Source: Sulfurovum sp. (GTDB lineage: Bacteria > Campylobacterota > Campylobacteria > Campylobacterales > Sulfurovaceae). From it: DNA of 15,447 nt. The DNA lies in contig QNZW01000128.1 in assembly GCA_003978375.1 (NCBI GenBank), positions 1-15,447 of the forward strand, given 5' to 3'. The notes under the pieces are model-generated. The model searched no databases, had not been told where the DNA came from, and saw only the letters and a program-made list of their open reading frames with translations. Numbering within the stretch: the first letter of the stretch is position 1; every line of letters starts with the position of its first letter. Positions 6,730 to 14,058 of the stretch are shown here, piece after piece. The translations under genes and the position numbers were made by a program.

Positions 6730-9011
6730 TGAGTCTACATAATTCTATAAAGATGAAGCAAGAGATTAGTGTAACGATTGATGGAAAGGTATACCAAAGT
6801 ACTTTTGGCAAAACCATTCTTGAGATTGCACGTGAAAATAATATTTATATACCTACTATGTGTTATTTGACAAAAGTAAAACCTATTGCTTCTTGTCGTA
6901 TGTGTATTGTTAATGTAGAAGGTGTAGAAGGTGCTATTTTATCTTGTCAAGAAAAAGCAACAGATGGTGCAGTTATTACGACACAAAATCACACACTCAA
7001 TAAAGAACGTCAAAATATAATGAAATTATATAATGTAAATCATCCTTTAGAGTGTGGCGTATGTGATAAAAGTGGAGAGTGTGATTTACAAAATAAAACC
7101 ATGGAATTTAATGTAGCAACACAACCTTTTACAGTGCGCGAACAGTCAAGACCTGTAAAAAAATGGGGATATGTTTCTTATGACCCTGCACTTTGTATAA
7201 TGTGTGAAAAATGTGTAAGAGTTTCAACAGAGATTACCGGAGATGAAGCATTATCTATCAAAGTTGGTGGATATGCTTCGGAGATTATTAATCTAAAACA
7301 ATCAAACAATTATAGTTCTTTGGGTGCAGCCGCAGCAGTATGTCCTGTCGGTGCCTTGGTCGATACAAAGTTTAAGTATACAAGTAATGCCTGGGAACTT
7401 GAAAAAATACCTTCTTCTTGTCCTCATTGTGGTAGTGGATGTCAAATGTATTATGAAGTGAAGCATGATATTATTTATCGTGTAACAAATAATGCTGAAT
7501 TTACTACACTTTGTGGAGCAGGACGTTATGGATTTGATTATGCCAATAAAAATGTCAGTAAAAATCAAAAAGCATTTACACAAGCAGTAGAAGCTATAAA
7601 AAATGCACAAAGTATTTTATTTGCACCTCAAATTACAAATGAGGAAGCACTCATTTTACAAAAAATTAAAGAAAAAACAGGTGCAAAGCTTATTTGTGGT
7701 GAAGCAAAAGCATATCAAAATTTTATGCAAGCTTATAGTGAAATTACGGGAAAACAACTTTATTCAGGAAGCATAGAAAATATTTCAAAATCTAAAGTAA
7801 TCATTATTTTAGGAACAAGAATAAATAATGATGCACCTATTGTAAAATATCATATCAATATGGCAAGTAAATGGCATAGTGCTAGGGTGGCCTATATGCA
7901 TCCGCTTGAAGATATTGAAATGAAAAATATTGTGACACAATTTATCAAATACGAGCCACAAAGTGAAGAGGGTGTTGTCGCACTACTTGTATCGATGCTA
8001 CTCCATGAAGTAGAAATACCAAATTATGTAAAAACATTTTTAGATGACTTGGATATAGGATACTTAAGTGCAGAGACAAATGTAGGAGAAGAAGAGCTAG
8101 AAACATTACGAAAATCGATGATGAAAAAAGAGAGTAAATCTTTAATCATTGGATCAGATCTCTATGCACATCCAAGAGCCAAAGAGATTGCTAAAATTCT
8201 TGCTTTAGTGGAAAAATATACAGACTTTAATGTGGTATGCATACCACCAGCAGGAAATGCAATGGGTGTCTCTTTGATATGTGATTTAGATGATGAAGCC
8301 TCCGGAAATAGCGTGGGATATAATGTGGAAGCAGATTTTGTTCTTTCTGCATTGAATGATAGCAAAAAAGATAATCACTATTTAGATATGCCTGCACTCA
8401 ATCAACAAGAAGGTACACTGACAACCAATGATAGACGTGTGGTACCGATAAATGTTTCTCAACCTTATGGAGGGTATGTACTCAATGATATCGCCAATGC
8501 TCTAGGAATAGAAGCAAGGTATACCATTGAATATACAAAATCTCTTCCTAAAGAAAGAGGGTTCCAGTCAATCGAGTTTGACGCATTGCCTGATTATTTT
8601 GATCGTTTAGGTGAAGCATATAGAGGCTATCATTTAAAAGAGTGCAATGTCTCTATATATGAGAAGTTAGAAGAGGTAGCTACATTAGATGGTTTTGATG
8701 GTGCAGTTTTATATCATTGTAATCCAGTAGAACAATTTTCAGCATTTACAAATGTAGGCGAAGCACTTCATCAAGAAGCATTTTTATTGGGTTCTCCACA
8801 ATTTGCTGTAGCAACAAAGTTAAATGATGGAGATAGCATCTCTTATACGATTGACAATGTAAAATTTAAACGTATGTTTAAGATTGATACATCTTTAAAA
8901 GGAACGATCGCGCTTAATCCAACTTATGATATGGGATTAAGTACCCCTTTGGTATCCTCTTATAGATTTAGTAGAGTTGAAATTCAGAAGACAGGAAGTA
9001 ATGATGAGTGA
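6729..9011 (+). CDS. nuoG: NADH-quinone oxidoreductase subunit G, first paralogue (NuoG1)
   Basis: The 760-residue iron-sulfur subunit of the peripheral arm. Start ATG 6729 is chosen because it overlaps the preceding stop as TAATG, like nuoB/nuoC; a start 39 nt upstream would sit inside the previous gene. Ligands visible: [2Fe-2S] N1b at C45, C56, C59, C73; His-Cys N5 at H105, C109, C112, C118; N4 at C156, C159, C162 and C205 (CPVGAL); and N7 at C231, C234, C238 and C262. The rest is the molybdopterin-oxidoreductase-like fold, catalytically empty in NuoG. The region VCIPPAGNAMG...PALNQQEGTL is shared with the next gene. This is the orthodox NuoG of the pair and should relay electrons toward NuoI. 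The upstream ribosome site is weak (GGTGG), consistent with translational coupling. Confidence 0.93.
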   Translation: MSLHNSIKMKQEISVTIDGKVYQSTFGKTILEIARENNIYIPTMCYLTKVKPIASCRMCIVNVEGVEGAILSCQEKATDGAVITTQNHTLNKERQNIMKLYNVNHPLECGVCDKSGECDLQNKTMEFNVATQPFTVREQSRPVKKWGYVSYDPALCIMCEKCVRVSTEITGDEALSIKVGGYASEIINLKQSNNYSSLGAAAAVCPVGALVDTKFKYTSNAWELEKIPSSCPHCGSGCQMYYEVKHDIIYRVTNNAEFTTLCGAGRYGFDYANKNVSKNQKAFTQAVEAIKNAQSILFAPQITNEEALILQKIKEKTGAKLICGEAKAYQNFMQAYSEITGKQLYSGSIENISKSKVIIILGTRINNDAPIVKYHINMASKWHSARVAYMHPLEDIEMKNIVTQFIKYEPQSEEGVVALLVSMLLHEVEIPNYVKTFLDDLDIGYLSAETNVGEEELETLRKSMMKKESKSLIIGSDLYAHPRAKEIAKILALVEKYTDFNVVCIPPAGNAMGVSLICDLDDEASGNSVGYNVEADFVLSALNDSKKDNHYLDMPALNQQEGTLTTNDRRVVPINVSQPYGGYVLNDIANALGIEARYTIEYTKSLPKERGFQSIEFDALPDYFDRLGEAYRGYHLKECNVSIYEKLEEVATLDGFDGAVLYHCNPVEQFSAFTNVGEALHQEAFLLGSPQFAVATKLNDGDSISYTIDNVKFKRMFKIDTSLKGTIALNPTYDMGLSTPLVSSYRFSRVEIQKTGSNDE
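8391..8413 (+). repeat. 23-nt identical segment shared by the two nuoG genes
   Basis: A 23-nt stretch coding for P-A-L-N-Q-Q-E-G is identical at 10885-10907 in the second nuoG, in the corresponding position of the protein. It supports origin of the two genes by duplication. It also marks a strongly conserved core segment and a possible site for recombination between the copies. Confidence 0.8.
8993..8998 (+). promoter_or_regulatory. Ribosome binding site deciding the nuoG2 start
   Basis: AGGAAG precedes a double ATG-ATG at 9001 and 9004. Measured from the AGGA core, the spacer is 4 nt to 9001 and 7 nt to 9004. Because nuoA and nuoB also use 7-nt spacers, 9004 is preferred. The in-frame TTG at 8977 has no good site and lies well inside the previous gene. 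Confidence 0.6.
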
Positions 9012-11487
9012 AGTACAAACAGTAGAAACGATGATTACTATCAAAATCGACGGCATTGAATATAGGGTTAAAGAGGGTGAATATATCCTTAACGCTGCAC
9101 GTGCTAATGATATATTTATCCCTGCCATATGTTACTTAACAAGATGTTCTCCAACATTGGCATGTCGTATTTGTTTGGTTGAGGCAGACGGAAAACAGGT
9201 ATATGCTTGTAATGCTAAAGTAAAAGAGGGTATGGAAGTTACTATTGATACACCCGCAATTCTTGAAGAGCGTAGAGCTATTATGGAGGTATATGATGTA
9301 AATCATCCACTTCAGTGTGGAGTGTGTGACAAATCAGGAGAGTGTGAACTACAAAATTATACCTTAGAATTAGCAGTAGATTCTCAATCGTATATGATAC
9401 CAGATACCAAACGTGAAACAGCCAATTGGTCATCAGTGCTACATTATGATGCAGGACTTTGTATTGTATGTGAGAGATGTACTACAATATGTAAAGACAT
9501 GATAGGTGATGCTGCTATTACTACAGTCAAACGAGGAGGAGCAGCATTAGACAAAGGCTATAAAGAGACAATGCCAAAAGATGCTTACTCTATGTGGAAT
9601 AAGCTTCAAAAATCTGTGATTGCACCAAGTAATGGGACAGGGGAAACAAATTGTTCTGATTGTGGTGAGTGTATAGCAGTTTGTCCTGTGGGGGCACTTG
9701 CTTCTCGTGATTTTGTTTATAGCTCAAATGCATGGGATTTAACACGTGTACCAGCAGTAGCTGCACATTCAAGTGGTGGAGAACAAATATACTATGAAAT
9801 CAAACCAACATCTATTGAAGACAGAAGCCCTAAAATTTATAGGGTAACGAATGAATGGGCGTATGTAAGTTTAGATGGTTCAGCACGTTTTGCCTATGAT
9901 TTTGAAAATCGTGATGTATATAAGAATGAAGTAGCATTTAACGCAGCCGTTGAAGCCTTCCAAAAAGCCAAAACAATTCGTTTTAACTCTATGATTACCA
10001 ATGAAGAAGCATTGATGCTTCAGACACTGAAAGAGAAAATGGGTATAAAGCTTTATAATCCAGAAGTAAGAGCCTTTCAAAAATTTTTAAAGTATTATCA
10101 AGCAGCTTCAGGCAACAGTCTATGGACAACAGATACTGATAAGATTATGAAAAAATCAGATTTTGTTATCTCTGTAGGTGTAGCATTAAGAAATGATTCA
10201 CCTGCAATGAAATATGCATTCAATAATGTACAAAAACTTAATAAAGGTGCAGGACTTTACTTTCATCCAGTTGGTGATACATTGATACCAACATTTGGTA
10301 AAAATGTAGAAATTTTTGAGCATCAAGTAGGTCATGAAGAAGCGGTACTTTATTTTGTATTAGATTTTTTTGCAGATAAAGAGAAACTTCCTAATGAAGT
10401 CAAAACATATATTGATAGTTTTAAAAAGACGCGTACAAAAGTCATCATAGACAAAATAGAGATAGAAGTGAAAGAACTAGTACGCAATGAAGAGAGTGGG
10501 GAAGAGGAAGAGATTATTAAGAAAGTAACCGAAGAAGTTGAAAAAGAGATAACAGTGACACATAATGGTCTTATTGAACTTCTTGGTGCAGACACAAGTG
10601 ATTTTGAAACTACTTTTGAAAAGATGATGAAGAAAAAAGAATCTTTTTCTATGTTATTAGGTGAAGATCTTTATTATCATCATAATACTGAGAATATTGC
10701 TAAACTTATAGCACTTATAGAAAAAACATGTGATATAGATGTTGTAATAACACCACCTAAATCAAATGCCTTAGGTGTAGCGCTTATTTGTGATCTTGAT
10801 GATGAACAAAGTGGTTATACCGTTGGATATAATGAAAATGCGGACTTTATACTTTCTGCCTTGGGAACAGGTGATCTTGATATCCCTGCACTCAATCAAC
10901 AAGAAGGAACCTTGTGTAATATTGGAAAACGTGTACTCCCAACCAATGCAGCCTTACCGTATGAAGGTTATGAGTTAAACGATATTGTTAAGGTGCTCAT
11001 AGGAGGTCCTGAACTTACTGTAGATTGGACAAGTAAATTACCAAAAGAAAAAGGATTTAAAGCCATAGCTTTTGATGCACTTCCAAATACATTTAGTAAT
11101 GCAGGTGTAGATAATCGAGGCTATAGACTAGAGACACATACAATAGATGTGGCACTTCCTGAAGTAGAAAAGTTTGATGAAGATGCTACACTACAAGGGC
11201 AAATAGCATATAGATGTAATCCTGCTAGACAATTTAATGATTTTACCTATAAATGTCATGAAATTTTTGAACCTTTTGGCTTATATGCTAGTGAAGAAAA
11301 AGCAAAAACATTAGGAGAGAGAGTAGAAGTGATTTTTGAAAATGGAAGCATCGTTTTAGATGTAATAGCAGATGCTAAAATAACAGGAGATATCGTTAAA
11401 ATACCAGATTTTATAGCAGAAAAAGATGTCTATACTCTCTTTGGCGATACGGCTAGATATCAAACAGTAACATTAAGAAAGGTGTAA
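9004..11487 (+). CDS. Second NuoG paralogue with extra [4Fe-4S] cluster and no N7 (NuoG2)
   Basis: An 827-residue paralogue of the preceding NuoG. N1b ligands C43, C54, C57, C69 and His-Cys N5 ligands H101, C105, C108, C114 are intact. It then has two complete ferredoxin motifs: C153-x2-C156-x2-C159-x3-C163 and C217-x2-C220-x2-C223-x3-C227-PVGAL. NuoG1 and mitochondrial-type NuoG have only one cluster (N4) here. A second pair of this kind is known from HydA-type hydrogenases and FdhA-type formate dehydrogenases. The N7 site is erased: positions matching the NuoG1 ligands are A253, S256, E260 and D291. A charged insert rich in Glu and Lys (about residues 475-518) interrupts the molybdopterin-like domain. 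No molybdenum ligand can be assigned. Likely role: a second peripheral cluster carrier, perhaps a docking subunit for the FAD protein or ferredoxin. The start overlaps nuoG1 by 8 nt. Confidence 0.92.
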   Translation: MSEVQTVETMITIKIDGIEYRVKEGEYILNAARANDIFIPAICYLTRCSPTLACRICLVEADGKQVYACNAKVKEGMEVTIDTPAILEERRAIMEVYDVNHPLQCGVCDKSGECELQNYTLELAVDSQSYMIPDTKRETANWSSVLHYDAGLCIVCERCTTICKDMIGDAAITTVKRGGAALDKGYKETMPKDAYSMWNKLQKSVIAPSNGTGETNCSDCGECIAVCPVGALASRDFVYSSNAWDLTRVPAVAAHSSGGEQIYYEIKPTSIEDRSPKIYRVTNEWAYVSLDGSARFAYDFENRDVYKNEVAFNAAVEAFQKAKTIRFNSMITNEEALMLQTLKEKMGIKLYNPEVRAFQKFLKYYQAASGNSLWTTDTDKIMKKSDFVISVGVALRNDSPAMKYAFNNVQKLNKGAGLYFHPVGDTLIPTFGKNVEIFEHQVGHEEAVLYFVLDFFADKEKLPNEVKTYIDSFKKTRTKVIIDKIEIEVKELVRNEESGEEEEIIKKVTEEVEKEITVTHNGLIELLGADTSDFETTFEKMMKKKESFSMLLGEDLYYHHNTENIAKLIALIEKTCDIDVVITPPKSNALGVALICDLDDEQSGYTVGYNENADFILSALGTGDLDIPALNQQEGTLCNIGKRVLPTNAALPYEGYELNDIVKVLIGGPELTVDWTSKLPKEKGFKAIAFDALPNTFSNAGVDNRGYRLETHTIDVALPEVEKFDEDATLQGQIAYRCNPARQFNDFTYKCHEIFEPFGLYASEEKAKTLGERVEVIFENGSIVLDVIADAKITGDIVKIPDFIAEKDVYTLFGDTARYQTVTLRKV

Positions 11488-11488
11488 T

Positions 11489-12526
11489 ATGGAAACAACA
11501 ACACTCGTAGAAAATTTACCACACGTTACCTCATTAGGTGTGATAATTAAAGCCATTATAATCTTAGCTATTATTTCGGCACTTGCAGGTTTTGGTACCT
11601 ATATTGAAAGAAAGGTTTTAGCATTTATGCAAAGACGCCTTGGTCCCATGCACGTAGGACCTTATGGTTTATTGCAAATTGCAGCAGATGGGATTAAGCT
11701 TTTTACCAAAGAAGATATTATTCCACAAAATGCAAATAAATTAATTTTTATGGTAGCACCTATCATTACGGCGGCTACAGCATTTATCGCACTCTCTTCT
11801 GTCCCTGTATTTCCAGACTTTACAATACCAAGCTGGATGCCAATTATAGGAGATACGTTTGTTCCTGCCATTGCATCAGATTTAAATGTGGGTATTTTAT
11901 TTGTATTAGGCATGATGGCGGCGGGTCTTTATGGTCCTTTGCTCGCTGGGATGTCACAAGCGAATAAATGGGGTATCATTGGGGCAGCAAGAACGGCTGT
12001 GCAATTTTTATCTTATGAAGTTGTCACTGGGCTTTCTATTTTAGCACCTATCATGTTAGTAGGTTCACTCTCCTTTGTTGATTTTAACCAATATCAATCA
12101 GGAGGAATTGGAGATTGGATTGTTTGGAAACAACCTGTTGCTTTTATTCTTTTTCTTATTGCTGGATTTGCTGAGACAAACAGAACACCTTTTGATTTGT
12201 TAGAACATGAGGCAGAAATAGTCTCTGGGTATGCTACAGAGTATTCAGGTATGAGATGGGGAATGTTCTTTATTGGTGAGTATGCCAATATGATTACCAT
12301 CTCTATTATTGCAGCAGTTGTCTTTTTGGGTGGATATAATGAAGCAAGTGCAATAGGTTGGTTAACTATTATGTTAAAAGTTGCATTTTTCTTCTTTCTT
12401 ATGTTGTGGGTAAGAGCTTCATGGCCACATATAAGACCAGATCAACTTATGTGGCTTTGTTGGAAAGTTTTAATGCCAATAGCAGTCGTAAATATACTTA
12501 TCACTGCAATAGCGATAATGGTATAA
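11489..12526 (+). CDS. nuoH: NADH-quinone oxidoreductase subunit H
   Basis: The membrane subunit that forms most of the quinone-access chamber and links the peripheral arm to the proton pumps. It has 345 residues with about eight transmembrane helices. Signatures: ERKVLAFMQRRLGP (40-53), the conserved loop AARTAVQFLSYE (166-177), and AETNRTPFDLLEHEAEIVSGY (228-248) with the acidic cluster of the quinone-to-membrane proton path. Length and motifs are normal. Start ATG 11489 is 1 nt after the nuoG2 stop, with AAAGG upstream. Confidence 0.97.
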   Translation: METTTLVENLPHVTSLGVIIKAIIILAIISALAGFGTYIERKVLAFMQRRLGPMHVGPYGLLQIAADGIKLFTKEDIIPQNANKLIFMVAPIITAATAFIALSSVPVFPDFTIPSWMPIIGDTFVPAIASDLNVGILFVLGMMAAGLYGPLLAGMSQANKWGIIGAARTAVQFLSYEVVTGLSILAPIMLVGSLSFVDFNQYQSGGIGDWIVWKQPVAFILFLIAGFAETNRTPFDLLEHEAEIVSGYATEYSGMRWGMFFIGEYANMITISIIAAVVFLGGYNEASAIGWLTIMLKVAFFFFLMLWVRASWPHIRPDQLMWLCWKVLMPIAVVNILITAIAIMV

Positions 12527-12536
12527 GGGAGTAGGT

Positions 12537-13160
12537 ATGAGTTTAGAACAATTTAAAAATAGAAATGTAGGGACGCAACGTTATACGATGCTTGATTTAG
12601 GCAAAGACCCTCAAACACCTTGGTGTAAAGTAAGACAAGTGATAAGAAGAACTTTTAAGGGTGATTTGCTTGTAGGGCTGTGGGTGACAATGAGAGAGAT
12701 GTTTAATGCACTGTTTAGAGGAAATATGGCTACGCTTAAATATCCATATGAGAAGTTACCTATTTCCCCAAGATATAGAGCTATTCATGATATGTTGAGA
12801 CTTCTTGAAAGTGGACATTATAGATGTATCGGATGTGGGCTGTGTGAAAAGATTTGTATTTCAAACTGTATTACTATGGATACGCGTTATGATGAGAATC
12901 AACGTAAAGAGGTCAGTGAATATACGATTAACTTTGGACGTTGTATCTTTTGTGGCTATTGTGCAGAAGTATGTCCTGAACTTGCTATTGTTCATGGAGC
13001 ACGTTATGAAAATGCTTCAGAACAACGTGCAAGTTTTTCACTTTTTGAAGATATGTTGACCCCTATTGATAAACTTAACTTACAAAAAGAGTATCCAGGA
13101 TTTGGAGCAGTCTCTCCAGATGCAGATGAAAATATTAAACAAACGCCATTAGCGTATTAG
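12537..13160 (+). CDS. nuoI: NADH-quinone oxidoreductase subunit I (two [4Fe-4S] clusters)
   Basis: A ferredoxin-like subunit carrying clusters N6a and N6b between NuoG and NuoB. It has 207 residues. Motif 1 is C97-x2-C100-x2-C103-x3-C107; motif 2 is C136-x2-C139-x2-C142-x3-C146-P. The usual Pro after motif 1's last Cys is Ile, and an additional Cys (C111) lies four residues on. Residues 1-95 hold the amphipathic membrane-associated part. The C-terminal ~50 residues are an extension longer than in minimal NuoI. A GGGAG-containing site precedes the ATG, 10 nt after nuoH. Confidence 0.97.
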   Translation: MSLEQFKNRNVGTQRYTMLDLGKDPQTPWCKVRQVIRRTFKGDLLVGLWVTMREMFNALFRGNMATLKYPYEKLPISPRYRAIHDMLRLLESGHYRCIGCGLCEKICISNCITMDTRYDENQRKEVSEYTINFGRCIFCGYCAEVCPELAIVHGARYENASEQRASFSLFEDMLTPIDKLNLQKEYPGFGAVSPDADENIKQTPLAY

Positions 13161-13169
13161 GAGAATAAA

Positions 13170-13757
13170 ATGTATGAAATTGTAGCCTTTTACCTATTTT
13201 CGGTTTTAACGATAGGATTATTTTTAGTAACAGTAATGAGTGAAAATGTCCTATATGCGATGACATCACTTGCAGCAGGAATGGTACTTATCTCAGGATT
13301 TTTCTTTATTTTGGGTGCAGATTTTCTTGGTGTAGTACAGCTTATAGTTTATGTAGGAGCCATTATGGCACTCTATTCATTTGCGATGATGTTCTTTGAT
13401 GCAACAAGAGATATGAAAGAAAAAAACACCAATTCATTATTGGTATTTGCTTTGGGTGGATTGAGTGCATTGGTATTGGTGCTAATGTTTACTGGACCTA
13501 TTTATAGTGAACATATTCAAGCCCTTTATCCTATGCATCCAGATGCAGGAAATGCACAAGATGTAGGAATGGTTCTTTTTACAAAATATCTTGTACCTTT
13601 TGAGGTGGCAGCAGTCATGTTATTGGTTGCAATGATTGCAGGAATTATTCTTGCAGGTAAAAAAATGGATGAAAGTCTTACTGAAGATACATCAATAGAT
13701 GATGAAATCATGATCATTCCAGAAGATGAAGTAATTATAGTAAAGGATAAAAAATGA
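13170..13757 (+). CDS. nuoJ: NADH-quinone oxidoreductase subunit J
   Basis: A membrane subunit of 195 residues with five predicted helices at about 4-22, 27-48, 53-76, 88-108 and 142-163. Helix 3 has the family motif VVQLIVYVGAIMALYSFAMM, the segment whose pi-bulge changes conformation during turnover in known structures. The C-terminal ~30 residues are acidic and polar. AGGAG lies 6 nt before the ATG. The stop overlaps the nuoK start as ATGA. Confidence 0.95.
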   Translation: MYEIVAFYLFSVLTIGLFLVTVMSENVLYAMTSLAAGMVLISGFFFILGADFLGVVQLIVYVGAIMALYSFAMMFFDATRDMKEKNTNSLLVFALGGLSALVLVLMFTGPIYSEHIQALYPMHPDAGNAQDVGMVLFTKYLVPFEVAAVMLLVAMIAGIILAGKKMDESLTEDTSIDDEIMIIPEDEVIIVKDKK

Positions 13758-14056
13758 TAGGTTTATCTCATTATCTAATCGTATCAGCGATTATATTTTC
13801 CATTGGGTTGATAGGGGTTTTAAGAAGAAGAAATCTTTTAATGCTCTTCTTTGCAACGGAAGTTATGCTTAATGCAGCAAATATAGCATTCGCAGCTATC
13901 TCTCATGCTTATAATGATTTAACAGGTCAGATGTTTGCATTTTTTATTATTGCTATTGCAGCGAGTGAAGTCGCAGTCGGTCTTGGTATTTTGATTGTAC
14001 TTTATAAAAAATATGGAAGTCTTAATCTTGACGACCTAGCAAAAATGAAGGGATAA
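13754..14056 (+). CDS. nuoK: NADH-quinone oxidoreductase subunit K
   Basis: A small membrane subunit related to MrpC, with three helices, forming part of the central proton channel. It is exactly 100 residues. The two membrane glutamates essential in E. coli NuoK, E36 (FFATEVMLNAAN) and E72 (AASEVAVGL), are present at the same positions. AAGGA lies 6 nt before the ATG. The start overlaps nuoJ by 4 nt, and the end abuts nuoL. Confidence 0.97.
   Translation: MIGLSHYLIVSAIIFSIGLIGVLRRRNLLMLFFATEVMLNAANIAFAAISHAYNDLTGQMFAFFIIAIAASEVAVGLGILIVLYKKYGSLNLDDLAKMKG
14048..14053 (+). promoter_or_regulatory. Ribosome binding site deciding the nuoL start
   Basis: AAGGGA lies in the last codons of nuoK, before two adjacent in-frame ATGs at 14056 and 14059. 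The spacer is 2 nt to the first and 5 nt to the second, so 14059 is preferred. That choice also places the conserved pump glutamate at residue 144, the same number as in E. coli NuoL. Confidence 0.6.
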
Positions 14057-14058
14057 TG

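Noticed and set aside
7191..7365. NuoG1 seemed to lack Cys ligands in its ferredoxin region (CIMCEKCVRVS and a lone CPVGAL)
   Set aside because: Mitochondrial-type NuoG also has only three Cys plus the CPVGAL Cys, making one cluster, N4. NuoG1 is normal; NuoG2 is the variant.
7302..7610. 102-codon minus-strand frame within nuoG1, and similar antisense frames (e.g. 4433-4741, 10350-10595, 11662-11913)
   Set aside because: All lie antisense to strongly conserved nuo coding regions, have unlikely compositions and no initiation signals; shadows of AT-rich coding sequence.
8977..9003. TTG start at 8977 for nuoG2
   Set aside because: It lies in the coding end of nuoG1 without a ribosome site; AGGAAG correctly placed for ATG 9004 is better.
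12805..13059. 84-codon plus-strand frame inside nuoI
   Set aside because: It overlaps the cluster-binding part of nuoI in another frame, has no ribosome site and shows no protein-like features; a shadow.
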